Positions 1 to 10,039 of a stretch of 64,000 bases of DNA are shown piece by piece. How positions within the stretch are numbered: the stretch's first letter is position 1; each line of letters begins with the position of its first letter. The notes under the pieces are model-generated. The model was not told the origin of the DNA and did no database searches. It worked only from the letters and a program-made list of their open reading frames with translations. Both the position numbers and the translations under genes were made by a program. Origin of the DNA: Gemmobacter caeruleus (GTDB lineage Bacteria > Pseudomonadota > Alphaproteobacteria > Rhodobacterales > Rhodobacteraceae); NCBI RefSeq assembly GCF_008271655.1, contig NZ_VKKX01000052.1, forward strand, positions 1 through 64,000, given 5' to 3'.

Positions 1-213
1 TCTTCACCCACTCGTTCAGCGTATGGGCCGAACAACCGATCTTCGCCGAAATCGACACGATCGCCTGCCAGCGCGACCCATGCTGACCTTCGTTGTCGAA
101 GACCAGCCGCACCGCCCGCTCGCGCACTTCAGGGGAAAACTTGTTCGTCGTCTTGCTCATGATGCTCCATCCTACTCAGGAGTTGGAGCCTCCGGCAAAC
201 CCGGCGCGGTTCA
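1..213 (-). mobile_element. Right-hand visible end of an IS3-family insertion sequence (partial)
   Basis: The first 213 bases hold the 5' part of a transposase OrfA on the minus strand, preceded by a terminus. On the minus strand the terminus starts TGAACCGCGCCGGGTTTGCC (194-213), which is the usual look of an IS3-family inverted repeat. The rest of the element lies outside the window, so neither the second end nor a target duplication can be seen. Base 213 is inferred as the outer edge from the TGA start of the repeat. Confidence 0.75.
2..160 (-). CDS. IS3-family transposase OrfA, N-terminal 53 codons (partial)
   Basis: The reading frame starts [20 protein letters not shown] and continues through a helix-turn-helix ending in [10 protein letters not shown]. 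This is the N-terminus of IS3-family OrfA proteins, which bind the terminal repeats and are joined to the catalytic OrfB by programmed -1 frameshifting. The start is the ATG at 158-160, followed by the typical [10 protein letters not shown] motif. The frame is open to the window edge, so it cannot be judged whether the element is intact. Its 5' end faces the rplU promoter region about 210 bases away. Confidence 0.8.
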   Translation of the reverse strand, partial: MSKTTNKFSPEVRERAVRLVFDNEGQHGSRWQAIVSISAKIGCSAHTLNEWVK

Positions 214-555
214 GGGCAGGTCAGTCGCGCGCCATTACGCGGTCTCCTTTAACGACGCGGCCCAAACGACTTCGTTTCCGCCCCGGCTGTCGCTACGACG
301 ATCATCTTCTGGCTATGACCCGAGAACGAGCAGCGACCATAGCGCTTCCGCCTCGGAGCGCGCGGCGGCGCTTGACAGGGGCGGGGGGATCGCGGATAAG
401 CGCGCATCCCGGCGACTCCCCTGAGTCTGTCCGGGATTTTCTGTTGATCATCGTCCCGGCGACGGGGCGCGCTGTTCGAGGCGGGGCAACCCATGAACGC
501 CGACCCGGCAACGGGAAGGGGCCGCAGGACGCGGAAAACCTGGAAGGAAAGACCC
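214..555 (+). other. 342-base gap between IS end and rplU; promoter and long leader
   Basis: No convincing gene is seen here. The stretch contains the rplU promoter (372-400) and then an untranslated leader of about 150 bases. The leader holds small inverted repeats, for example CCCG-gcaa-CGGG at about 514-525 and a CGTCCCGG/GGGGCG pair near 453-472. A fold cannot be established by eye. The reading frames that cross it lack ribosome sites and family resemblance. Confidence 0.5.
372..400 (+). promoter_or_regulatory. Sigma70-type promoter of rplU-rpmA
   Basis: A perfect -35 hexamer TTGACA (372-377) is followed after 17 bases by GATAAG (395-400), a good -10. Transcription would start near 407 and leave a leader of about 150 bases before rplU. 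This is the best consensus promoter noticed in the window and fits a ribosomal protein operon. It is inferred from sequence only. Confidence 0.6.
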
Positions 556-948
556 ATGTTCGCGGTCCTCAAAACCGGCGGCAAGCAATACAAGGTGCAG
601 GCAGGCGATATCCTGCGTGTCGAAAAGCTTGCGGCCAATGCTGGCGACAAAGTCCAGTTCAATGAAATCCTGATGGTGGGTGGCGACAGCGTCACCGTCG
701 GCGCGCCCACCGTGGCCGGCGCCGCCGTGCAGGCCGAAGTGATCGCCCAGATCAAGGGCGAGAAGGTCATCCACTACGTCAAGCGCCGCCGCAAGCACAG
801 CTCGCAGCGCACCAAGGGCCATCGCCAGCAGCTGACCCTGCTGCGCGTGACCGACGTGCTGGCCGCCGGCGCCGAGAAATCGGGTGTCATGGCTGCCACC
901 GGCACCGCCGACGCCCGCCGCGCCGCGCATAACGCCCCGGCGAAATAA
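556..948 (+). CDS. rplU: 50S ribosomal protein L21
   Basis: L21 binds 23S rRNA in the large subunit with L20. The protein begins MFAVLKTGGKQYKVQAGD, the highly conserved L21 start, and has the core HYVKRRRKHSSQRTKGHRQQ near residues 73-92. The ATG at 556 was chosen over an upstream in-frame ATG at 493 because the family begins there and GGAAGG precedes it. At 130 residues it is longer than the usual ~103. The extra C-terminal part is Ala-rich and low in complexity, a tail common in alphaproteobacteria. It is followed by rpmA after 13 bases, forming the standard L21-L27 operon. Confidence 0.97.
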   Translation: MFAVLKTGGKQYKVQAGDILRVEKLAANAGDKVQFNEILMVGGDSVTVGAPTVAGAAVQAEVIAQIKGEKVIHYVKRRRKHSSQRTKGHRQQLTLLRVTDVLAAGAEKSGVMAATGTADARRAAHNAPAK

Positions 949-961
949 GGAGTAACACCCC

Positions 962-1231
962 ATGGCACACAAGAAAGCAGGCGGTTCGTCGCGCAACGGT
1001 CGTGACTCGGCCGGTCGTCGTCTGGGCGTGAAGCTCTATGGCGGTCAGGCTGCCATCCCCGGCAATATCATCGTGCGTCAGCGCGGCACCACCTGGTTCC
1101 CGGGTGAAGGTGTCGGCATGGGCACCGATCATACGATCTTTGCCACCGTCGAAGGCAAGGTGAGCTTCCGGAAGGGCCTCAAGGGCCGGACCTTCATCTC
1201 GGTCCTGCCAGTCGCGGAAGCCGCGGAATAA
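962..1231 (+). CDS. rpmA: 50S ribosomal protein L27
   Basis: L27 lies next to the peptidyl transferase centre of the large subunit. The sequence starts [20 protein letters not shown], which is diagnostic, and contains the conserved IVRQRGT and GTDHTIFA segments. Its 89 residues match the family. It directly follows rplU and is co-transcribed with it. A strong GC-rich hairpin lies just downstream (1261-1290). Confidence 0.98.
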   Translation: MAHKKAGGSSRNGRDSAGRRLGVKLYGGQAAIPGNIIVRQRGTTWFPGEGVGMGTDHTIFATVEGKVSFRKGLKGRTFISVLPVAEAAE

Positions 1232-1260
1232 GCCGAAGAACCCGCAGGGCAACCTGCCGC

Positions 1261-1290
1261 AGGGGGATCGGCTGAAAGGCCGGTCCCCCT
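1261..1290 (+). terminator. GC-rich hairpin after rpmA
   Basis: Bases 1261-1273 pair with 1278-1290 around a GAAA loop, giving about 13 pairs (AGGGGGAT... with ...GTCCCCCT, including two G-T pairs). No clear T tract follows, so it may act as a weak terminator or an RNA stability element between the ribosomal operon and the next gene. Confidence 0.5.
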
Positions 1291-1373
1291 CAGCGTTTCA
1301 GGGTCATCCGATGACCCGGACGCCACAAGGGGCCGGTGAAGGGGGCAAGTCCCCGGTTCATCAGGAAGACCCC

Positions 1374-2792
1374 ATGTCCAGCCCCATCCTTACCGGAAAA
1401 GACCTGATCGCGCTTGGCTTTCCGCCCGGACCCGCCCTTGGGGCGGCGCTGAAAGAGGCGCGCGCGCGTGATCTGCAAGGCGCGGCGCTGGCCGATTTCG
1501 TGGCCGCGCGCAAACCCGCGCCGCAATTGCCGTTGCAGGCGGCGCCCGCGCCCTTTGCCCTGCATCTGGAGGCCGAAACTGCCGAGGAGGCCGCCAACCT
1601 GGCCGCCGTGACCGCCGCGATGGCGGCGCTGATGTGCACCCCTACGCTGCGGGCGGGGGCGGTGATGCCCGATGCCTGCCCCTCTGGCCCCGGTGCGACC
1701 ATCCCGGTGGGCGGCGTGGCCGTGGCCGAAGGCGCGATCCATCCCGGCATGCATTCCGCCGATATCTGCTGTTCCGTCATGCTGTCGGGCTGGGACGGCG
1801 TCCCGCCCGCCTATGTGCTGGAGGCTGCGCATCGCGTCACCCATTTCGGGCCGGGCGGCCGGGCCGAGGGCGACCGTTTCGCGCTGCCCGCCGATCTGGC
1901 GGCCGCGTTCCGCGCCAACCCGTTCCTCAATGCACCCGCGATTCTGGCGGCGGCCGAGGCGCATCTGGGCACTCAGGGCGATGGCAACCACTTCGCCTTT
2001 GCCGGGCGTTCCCGTGCCACGGGGCAGGCGACGCTGGTCACGCATCACGGCTCGCGCGGGCCGGGGGCCTTGCTGTTCAAGGCCGGCATGAAGGTGGCGG
2101 AGCGGTTTCGCAAGACGCTGTCGCCGGCGACCGATCCGGTCAATGCCTGGATCCCGGCCGACTGCGACGAGGGGCGCGCCTATTGGCAGGCGCTGCTGGT
2201 GATCCGCGCCTGGACGCAACTGAACCACGAGCTGATCCATGCCGGTGTCGCGGCGCGTCTGTGCCGGCCGGTGGTGCGCCGCCTGTGGAACGAACACAAC
2301 TTTGTCTTCCGCGACGGCGATCTGTTCTACCACGCCAAAGGCGCGACCCCGGTCGCCCCGGCTTTCGTGCCGGACGGGGTGCAGATCGTGCCGCTGAACA
2401 TGGCCGGGCCGGTCCTCTTGATCCGCGCGCCCGAGGGTGGCCCGCCGCTGCCGCTGCCGGACGGGCGCCGCCTGGGTTTCGCGCCGCATGGCGCGGGGCG
2501 CAACCTGTCGCGCCGCGCCCATCTGCGCAAGCTGGGCGAGGTGACCGAGGCCGAGGTTCTGGCGCGCGAGGTGGCGGGGCTGGATGTGCGGTTCTTCTCG
2601 GGCCATCCCGACCTGTCGGAACTGCCCTCGGCCTATAAATCCGCGGCCACGCTGCGCGCGCAGATGCAGCGGCATGGCCTGGCCGAGGTGGTGGACGAGA
2701 TCGCGCCGCATGGCTCCATCATGGCGGGCGACTGGGAGCGTGACGCCCCCTGGCGCCGACGTCTGGCGGCACGGGAAAGGCAGGCGGGCTGA
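1374..2792 (+). CDS. rtcB: RtcB-family RNA 3'-phosphate ligase
   Basis: RtcB ligases join RNA 2',3'-cyclic phosphate or 3'-phosphate ends to 5'-OH ends through a GMP-histidine intermediate with Mn2+. The 472-residue protein shows the family motifs in order: HSADICCSVM (Asp/Cys metal site), GDGNHF, HHGSRGPG, EHNF and YHAKGATP, whose His is the expected guanylylated residue, then HGAGRNLSR near the end. The ATG at 1374 has AGGAAG just upstream; an earlier in-frame ATG at 1311 lacks a site. No RtcA or archease gene lies beside it. The metal-site sequence reads DICC rather than the common DIGC, so it belongs to a divergent RtcB group. Its biological RNA target is unknown. Confidence 0.85.
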   Translation: MSSPILTGKDLIALGFPPGPALGAALKEARARDLQGAALADFVAARKPAPQLPLQAAPAPFALHLEAETAEEAANLAAVTAAMAALMCTPTLRAGAVMPDACPSGPGATIPVGGVAVAEGAIHPGMHSADICCSVMLSGWDGVPPAYVLEAAHRVTHFGPGGRAEGDRFALPADLAAAFRANPFLNAPAILAAAEAHLGTQGDGNHFAFAGRSRATGQATLVTHHGSRGPGALLFKAGMKVAERFRKTLSPATDPVNAWIPADCDEGRAYWQALLVIRAWTQLNHELIHAGVAARLCRPVVRRLWNEHNFVFRDGDLFYHAKGATPVAPAFVPDGVQIVPLNMAGPVLLIRAPEGGPPLPLPDGRRLGFAPHGAGRNLSRRAHLRKLGEVTEAEVLAREVAGLDVRFFSGHPDLSELPSAYKSAATLRAQMQRHGLAEVVDEIAPHGSIMAGDWERDAPWRRRLAARERQAG

Positions 2793-2953
2793 CCGCCCGC
2801 GTGCAATTTGGGGATGAATGTGCCATCCCTGTCATTCTTCTGCCGCAAGCGTCTGGCAGAAGGTCTGTTCAGGCCCCATCTTGGATGTTCGGGGCCAGTT
2901 GGGGGGGCAGGTGGCCTGACCGCCTGTGCCCCACGCTTCGAAGGAGGGAAGCG

Positions 2954-3550
2954 ATGAAGTTGGATGTGATTGCGAAGGATCAGGATTTTTCCGGTGTGGC
3001 GGGCTTTGGCCAGATGGTCGATGGCGTCATCGCGGCGGGCCGTTTCGTGCTGCGCCCGGTCCGAAAATCCGATGCGGGGCTGTTTGCCATGTATGCGGGG
3101 GACCGCCGCGTGGCCGAGGCGACCCGCTCGATCCCGCATCCGCTTCCGCCCGGGGCGGCCGAGAATTTCGTGACCCGCGCCATGGCCCCCAAGGGGGCAA
3201 AGGATGTCTGGGTGCTGGATGGCAGCGCCACGGGCCTGGCCGAGGTGCTGGGCGTCATCAGTCTCAAGCGCATGGACGAGGAAAAGTTCAACCGCGACCA
3301 GAGCGAGATCGGCTATTGGGTCGCGCCGGCCTTCTGGAACACCGGCTTCGGTTCCGAGGCGGTGCGCGCGCTGGTCGCCGCCAACCCGCAGAAGAACCGC
3401 ACCATCTTTGCCGAGGTGTTTCAGGACAATCCGGGTTCCGCCCGCGTCCTGACCAATGCGGGGTTTCAGTATCTGGGCGACGCCGAGACCTTTTCGGTGG
3501 CGCGCAATGCAAGGGTGCCGACCTGGACCTATATCCGCAAGCTGGACTGA
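2954..3550 (+). CDS. GNAT acetyltransferase, RimJ/RimL type
   Basis: This 198-residue protein has the RimJ/RimL pattern: an N-terminal substrate part beginning RFVLRPVRKSDAGLFAMYAG, the central IGYWVAPAFWNTGFGSEAVR acetyl-CoA binding stretch, and the NPGSARVLTNAGF helix near the C-terminus. Such enzymes transfer acetyl groups to N-terminal amines of ribosomal proteins or to small amines; the substrate here cannot be read. The ATG at 2954 has a perfect AAGGAGG (2941-2947). It is followed by a second, unrelated GNAT gene. Confidence 0.85.
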   Translation: MKLDVIAKDQDFSGVAGFGQMVDGVIAAGRFVLRPVRKSDAGLFAMYAGDRRVAEATRSIPHPLPPGAAENFVTRAMAPKGAKDVWVLDGSATGLAEVLGVISLKRMDEEKFNRDQSEIGYWVAPAFWNTGFGSEAVRALVAANPQKNRTIFAEVFQDNPGSARVLTNAGFQYLGDAETFSVARNARVPTWTYIRKLD

Positions 3551-3601
3551 CCGCATGCCCTGCCGCAGGAACGGGCGGCAGGGCAGCCAATTTCGGGGCC
3601 G

Positions 3602-4111
3602 ATGATGGTGATACGGGACGCCAGACCCGCCGATGCGGCGGGGATTGCCGCGATCTATAACGATGCCGTGCGCACCACCACCGCCATCCTGATGGAGGGC
3701 GAGGTGGATGCGGCGAACCGCGTGGCCTGGATGCAGGCGCGCGCCGCGGCGGGCTATCCGGTGCTGGTGGCCGAGGCGGCGGGCAGGGTTCTGGGCTATG
3801 CCAGTTTCGGCGACTGGCGCCCGTTCGACGGCTTTCGTGCGACGGTGGAAAACTCGGTCTATGTGGACCCGCAGGCGCGGGGGCGGGGGATCGCGGGCGC
3901 GCTGCTGGCGGCGCTGATCCCGCGCGCGCGGGCCTGCGGCAAGCATGTCATCGTCGCCGCCATCACCGCCGAAAACGACGCCTCGATCCGGCTGCATGCG
4001 AAGGCGGGCTTTGTCGAAACCGCCCGGATGCGCGAGGTCGGGCAGAAATTCGGCCGCTGGCTGGATGTCGTCTTCATGGAATTGCGGCTGGACGACCGAC
4101 CGTCGCCGTAA
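3602..4111 (+). CDS. GNAT acetyltransferase, phosphinothricin/methionine sulfoximine type
   Basis: The 169-residue protein starts with IRDARPADAAGIAAIYNDAV and contains NSVYVDPQARGRGIAGALL, the acetyl-CoA loop, and NDASIRLHAKAGFVETARM. This pattern is typical of the Pat/Bar subgroup, which acetylates phosphinothricin, methionine sulfoximine or sulfone and related glutamate analogues. ATG codons stand at 3602 and 3605; either may be used. It lies 51 bases after the RimJ-type gene and before obgE, a frequent arrangement in this family of bacteria. Confidence 0.8.
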   Translation: MMVIRDARPADAAGIAAIYNDAVRTTTAILMEGEVDAANRVAWMQARAAAGYPVLVAEAAGRVLGYASFGDWRPFDGFRATVENSVYVDPQARGRGIAGALLAALIPRARACGKHVIVAAITAENDASIRLHAKAGFVETARMREVGQKFGRWLDVVFMELRLDDRPSP

Positions 4112-4207
4112 AGTCGCGGGAAATAAGGGCCCAAAGGCCCGCCCCGCGCTTGCGCCCGGACCGTTCCGGGGCTATCGCCATGGATCAATCCGCTGCCGCC
4201 TGTCTGA

Positions 4208-6372
<2,165 letters not shown>

Positions 6373-6382
6373 GCGGGAAGCC

Positions 6383-6436
6383 CCGGGGGTTTTGCACCCC
6401 CGGACCCCCGCAGAGTATTTCTGCAAGAAGCAAAGG
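6383..6436 (+). repeat. Hairpin plus degenerate copy of a dispersed GGATATTT-type element between proB and proA
   Basis: CCGGGGGT (6383-6390) pairs with ACCCCCGG around TTTGC, followed by CCCCCGCAGAGTATTT and AGAAGCAAAGG. The same order (C-rich run, AG-x-ATATTT, A-rich tail) recurs at 36304-36355 and as an inverted pair at 50422-50501. Inside this operon the hairpin may modulate read-through into proA. Confidence 0.45.
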
Positions 6437-6444
6437 GGCAGAGC

Positions 6445-7701
6445 ATGGAAGACGTGGGCAAGCTGATGCAGGAGATCGGGGCCAAGGCCCGAGAGGCTGC
6501 GGCGGAGCTTGCCTTCGCGCCAGCCGAGACCAAACGCGCGGCGCTGCTGGCGGCGGCCGAGGCGGTGGAGGGCGCGGTGCCTGCTATTCTGGCCGCCAAT
6601 GCGCAGGATCTGGAATTCGGTCGTGCCAAGGGGCTGTCGGCCGCGATGCTGGACCGGCTGGTGCTGGACGAAGGCCGGATCGGCGGCATCGTCGCGGGCC
6701 TGCGCGCCATTGCGGACCAGCCCGACCCGGTGGGGCGGGTGCTGGCGGAATGGGACCGGCCGACGGGGCTGCATATCCAACGGGTTGCGACGCCGCTGGG
6801 CGTGGTGGGGGTGATCTATGAAAGCCGGCCCAACGTGACCGCCGATGCCGGGGCGCTCTGTCTCAAGGCCGGGAATGCGGTGATCCTGCGCGGCGGGTCG
6901 GAGAGCTTTCATTCCTCGCAGGCCATTCACGCCTGCATGGTGGCGGGCCTGCGCGCCGCCGGCCTGCCCGAGACCGCGATCCAGCTGGTGCCGACGCGCG
7001 ACCGCGCGGCGGTCAGCGCCATGTTGCAGGCGGTCGGCCTGATCGACGTGATCGTGCCGCGCGGGGGCAAGGGGCTGGTGGGCCTTGTGCAGACCGAGGC
7101 GCGGGTGCCGGTCTTTGCCCATCTGGAGGGCATCTGCCATGTCTATGCCGATGCCGATGCCGATCTGGAAAAGGCGCGCCGGGTGGTGTTGAACGCCAAG
7201 ACCCGACGCACCGGCATCTGCGGTTCCGCGGAATGTCTGCTGATCGACCGGGGGTTTTACGCGCGTCATGGCGCGGTGCTGATCGAGGATCTGCTGAAGG
7301 CCGGGGTCGAGGTGCGGGCCGAGGGCGACCTTGCGCAGGTGCCGGGCACCGTGCCCGCCACGCCCGAGGATTTCGGGCGCGAATTTCTGGACATGATCAT
7401 CGCGGCGAAGCTGGTCGATGGGGTGGACGGGGCGATTGCCCATATCCGCCGCTATGGCTCCAGCCATACCGAAAGCATCCTGACCGAGAATGACGCGACC
7501 GCCGCGCGGTTCTTCCAGCGGCTCGACAGTGCGATCCTGATGCGCAACGCCTCCACCCAGTTTGCCGATGGCGGCGAGTTCGGCATGGGAGCCGAGATCG
7601 GCATCGCCACCGGCAAGATGCATGCGCGCGGGCCGGTCGGGGCCGAGCAACTGACCAGTTTCAAATATCTGGTCACCGGCGACGGCACCTGCCGGGCCTG
7701 A
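6445..7701 (+). CDS. proA: Gamma-glutamyl phosphate reductase
   Basis: ProA reduces gamma-glutamyl phosphate to glutamate semialdehyde with NADPH, the second step in proline synthesis. The 418-residue protein is an aldehyde-dehydrogenase-fold enzyme with [20 protein letters not shown], the VPRGGKGLV segment and the active-site stretch [14 protein letters not shown], in which the first Cys is the expected nucleophile. The C-terminal region GRYGS-like '[11 protein letters not shown]' and '[20 protein letters not shown]' are family signatures. The stop codon at 7699-7701 abuts the convergent TetR gene. Confidence 0.97.
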   Translation: MEDVGKLMQEIGAKAREAAAELAFAPAETKRAALLAAAEAVEGAVPAILAANAQDLEFGRAKGLSAAMLDRLVLDEGRIGGIVAGLRAIADQPDPVGRVLAEWDRPTGLHIQRVATPLGVVGVIYESRPNVTADAGALCLKAGNAVILRGGSESFHSSQAIHACMVAGLRAAGLPETAIQLVPTRDRAAVSAMLQAVGLIDVIVPRGGKGLVGLVQTEARVPVFAHLEGICHVYADADADLEKARRVVLNAKTRRTGICGSAECLLIDRGFYARHGAVLIEDLLKAGVEVRAEGDLAQVPGTVPATPEDFGREFLDMIIAAKLVDGVDGAIAHIRRYGSSHTESILTENDATAARFFQRLDSAILMRNASTQFADGGEFGMGAEIGIATGKMHARGPVGAEQLTSFKYLVTGDGTCRA

Positions 7702-8289
7702 TCAGCGCGTCAGCGGCCCGAGGAGATCGCGCACCAGTCGCGGGATGTCTTCGGGCGCCGGCAGGTCGTCGGTCAGCAGGCGGAACCACAGCAGCGCGAT
7801 GATGCGCTGTTCGGCATGGTGGGGCGACAGGCCGGCGGCCAGTTCGCCGCGCGCGGCGGCCCGCGCCACCATGTCGTCCAGATGATGCCAGCGGCTTTCG
7901 CGTTCCTGCCGCATCGCCCGGCGCACCGTCTCGTCCTGTTGCGCCTCGGCGATCAGCAGCCGCAGCAGCGGCCCCAGCCCGCCCCGCCATTGCACCAGCA
8001 TGGCCGTCAGATAGCTTTCCAGATCGCCGCGCAGGCTGCCGGTATCGGGGGCGGGCAGACCCTGCTTGGCACGGGAATACAGTGCCAGCAGCAGATGCCC
8101 GCGCGAGGGCCACCAGCGATAGACCGTGGCCTTGCCGGCCCGCGCCCGGCGGGCCACCGCCTCCATCGTCAGGCGGGCGAAGCCGTCTTCGGCGATGATC
8201 GCGGCGGCGGCGTCCAGCACCGCGGTTTCGGTATCGGGGTTGCGCCGGGCGCCGGTCGAGGCACGCGGTTCTGAAAGCGGGTCGGCCAT
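7702..8289 (-). CDS. TetR/AcrR-family transcriptional regulator
   Basis: The 195-residue protein has an N-terminal helix-turn-helix (about residues 18-65) with FARLTMEAVARRARAGKATV and YRWWPSRGHLL, the TetR hallmark, and an all-helical C-terminal ligand domain. TetR proteins are dimeric repressors released by small molecules. The ATG at 8287-8289 has AGAGGAGT upstream. It is divergent from a small membrane protein; two operator-like repeats occupy the 70-base gap, so self-regulation and control of the neighbour are likely. The ligand is unknown. Confidence 0.88.
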   Translation of the reverse strand: MADPLSEPRASTGARRNPDTETAVLDAAAAIIAEDGFARLTMEAVARRARAGKATVYRWWPSRGHLLLALYSRAKQGLPAPDTGSLRGDLESYLTAMLVQWRGGLGPLLRLLIAEAQQDETVRRAMRQERESRWHHLDDMVARAAARGELAAGLSPHHAEQRIIALLWFRLLTDDLPAPEDIPRLVRDLLGPLTR

Positions 8290-8307
8290 CACACTCCTCT
8301 TGCGATA

Positions 8308-8345
8308 CGATACGTTCCGTTTTGCAGAAACGATACGTCTCGTTT
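8308..8345. promoter_or_regulatory. Twin operator-like repeats in the tetR/membrane protein gap
   Basis: CGATACGTTCCGTTT (8308-8322) and CGATACGTCTCGTTT (8331-8345) are direct repeats 23 bases apart. The second is also part of an imperfect palindrome AAACGATACG-TCTCGTTT (8328-8345). Repeats about two helical turns apart in a divergent gap next to a TetR gene are the expected form of its binding sites. Confidence 0.55.
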
Positions 8346-8359
8346 CAACGGAGTCTGCC

Positions 8360-8599
8360 ATGTCCGCCACGTCTGCACAAGCCACAGCGCCCGCGCGCAG
8401 CCCGTCCCGCCTGCGTTTCGCGATCTTTGTCTTTCTGGGGGTCTATCCGCTGGTCACGCTGGGCATGATGGTGGTGCAGCCGCTGACCGCGGACTGGCCG
8501 CTGCCGGCGCGCACGCTGCTGCTGGTGCCGGTGATCGTGGTCTGCATGGTCTGGGGCATCATCCCCTTCATCCAGACGCGGCTGCGGCGCTTTCTGTAA
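8360..8599 (+). CDS. Small membrane protein, two transmembrane segments
   Basis: The 79-residue protein begins MSATSAQATAPARSPSRLRF and has two hydrophobic segments, roughly residues 20-40 (FAIFVFLGVYPLVTLGMMVV) and 50-70 (TLLLVPVIVVCMVWGIIPF), followed by a basic end TRLRRFL. No known function is recognised. The ATG at 8360 was chosen because it follows the divergent promoter gap. Its position opposite the TetR gene with shared repeats suggests that it is the regulator's target. Small two-TM proteins of this kind next to TetR genes are widespread in this group. Confidence 0.7.
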   Translation: MSATSAQATAPARSPSRLRFAIFVFLGVYPLVTLGMMVVQPLTADWPLPARTLLLVPVIVVCMVWGIIPFIQTRLRRFL

Positions 8600-8620
8600 A
8601 AAGCGCCGCAGGGCAGGGGG

Positions 8621-9946
8621 TCAGAGCAGGAAGGCCCCGGCGCCCAGGCTTTGTGCGCTGGCCAGCATCAGCGCGAAATCCGCCGCGCCGTCGCCATCGG
8701 TATCGCCCTCGATCAGGGTGCGGCCGCCGGTCTGCACGCTGCGCAGCTGGCCGGCGATTTCGCTGAAGGCGCGGGTGCCGATGAAGGTCAAGGCCTGGTC
8801 ACCGCCGACCGCCTCGCGCGCGTCGATGGCGCGCAGGTCGATCCGGTCGCCCTGGGCGCGCGAGAAATCCACGATCAGATCGGTCAGCCCGTCATCGCCG
8901 GTGCTGTGATCGACGTCCGAGAAGACGAACCTGTCAGCCGCCGCGCCGCCCACCAGCGTATCGGCGCCCGCGCGCCCCTCCAGCACGTCCCGGCCACCGC
9001 CGCCTTGCAGGCGGTTGTCCTCGCCGTCGCCGCGCAGGATGTCGCCTGCCGCGCCGCCGACCAGGTTCTCGATGTCGCGCAGGATGAAATGGCCCTGGCT
9101 GTTCTGCACGACCGTCGTCCGCTCACCAAGGTCGATGTTCAGCCGCACCGAAAAGGCGCGGAAGATCGCGGTGTCGCTGTCGCGGTCCTGATCGGTGGAG
9201 ACATTGCCGCCGCCATTGATGGTGACGGGCGACTCGGCATCGGGCTGGCGTTGCAGGATCACCCGGTCGGCATCGCGGCCAAGCGCGAGGAAGCTGACGC
9301 CGCCGCGCCCGACCGTCACCAGATCCGCGCCGCGCCCGGCGTCGATCAGGCCCACCCATTCGCCCTGGGTGATGATGCGGTCATTGCCACGGCCCGAGCC
9401 GATATAGTCGATCTCACCGATGGCGGTGATCGTGTCATTGCCCTCGCCCGAGGTGACGGTGCCGGCGCTGCCCGCGCCGATGGTGACGGCATTGTTGCCA
9501 TTGCCCAGTTCGATCGTGTTGACCCAGCCCCGGCCGGTCCTGACCACGTCATTGCCTTCATGGGTGCTGACCGCCTCGATCGAGATCCCGCCCAGCGTCA
9601 CGCGGTCATTGCCGATGCCGGTCGAAATCAGGCTGGTGCCGGTATTGACCAGGGTCACCACGTTGTTGCCCGCGCTGTGCAGCAGGATCGCGTCGATGAA
9701 GCGGCTGCCGCCGGTCGTCGTGTCGCTCATGACGGTGGCGGTGTTGCCGGTATTGCGGATCACGCCGACGCCCCAGTTGCTGCCGGTCATGGTGATCGAC
9801 ACGGCGCGCATCGGATCATCTTCCGGTGCCCAGAGAAAAAGCCCCTCGATGAAGCGGACGCCGAACCAGCTTGTGTCAAAGCCGGCAAGTTTGAAATCGG
9901 TGACGCCGTTCAGGCGATAAGAAGTGTTACCCGTCAAGGTCGGCAT
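8621..9946 (-). CDS. RTX (haemolysin-type Ca2+-binding repeat) protein
   Basis: The 441-residue protein has no classical signal peptide. An N-terminal part of about 290 residues is rich in short Gly/Asn/Thr turns such as GNGNNAVTIGAGSAGTVTSG, suggesting a beta-roll or beta-helix. It is followed by RTX nonapeptides (GGAAGDILRGDGEDNRL, LQGGGGRDVLEGRAGADTL) and a serralysin-type C-terminal region with DLIVDFSRAQGDRIDLRAID. Such proteins bind calcium and usually leave the cell by a type I secretion system using a C-terminal signal. No T1SS gene is nearby. The start at 9944-9946 has GGAGAT upstream. Confidence 0.8.
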   Translation of the reverse strand: MPTLTGNTSYRLNGVTDFKLAGFDTSWFGVRFIEGLFLWAPEDDPMRAVSITMTGSNWGVGVIRNTGNTATVMSDTTTGGSRFIDAILLHSAGNNVVTLVNTGTSLISTGIGNDRVTLGGISIEAVSTHEGNDVVRTGRGWVNTIELGNGNNAVTIGAGSAGTVTSGEGNDTITAIGEIDYIGSGRGNDRIITQGEWVGLIDAGRGADLVTVGRGGVSFLALGRDADRVILQRQPDAESPVTINGGGNVSTDQDRDSDTAIFRAFSVRLNIDLGERTTVVQNSQGHFILRDIENLVGGAAGDILRGDGEDNRLQGGGGRDVLEGRAGADTLVGGAAADRFVFSDVDHSTGDDGLTDLIVDFSRAQGDRIDLRAIDAREAVGGDQALTFIGTRAFSEIAGQLRSVQTGGRTLIEGDTDGDGAADFALMLASAQSLGAGAFLL

Positions 9947-10039
9947 GAAATATCTCCGGAAATCTGGTCCTGTCGCGCGCTGAATCCTTGCACTTCGGAC
10001 GGGCTGGCGCAATAGCTGTGCGCCAATGCGCAGAATTTC

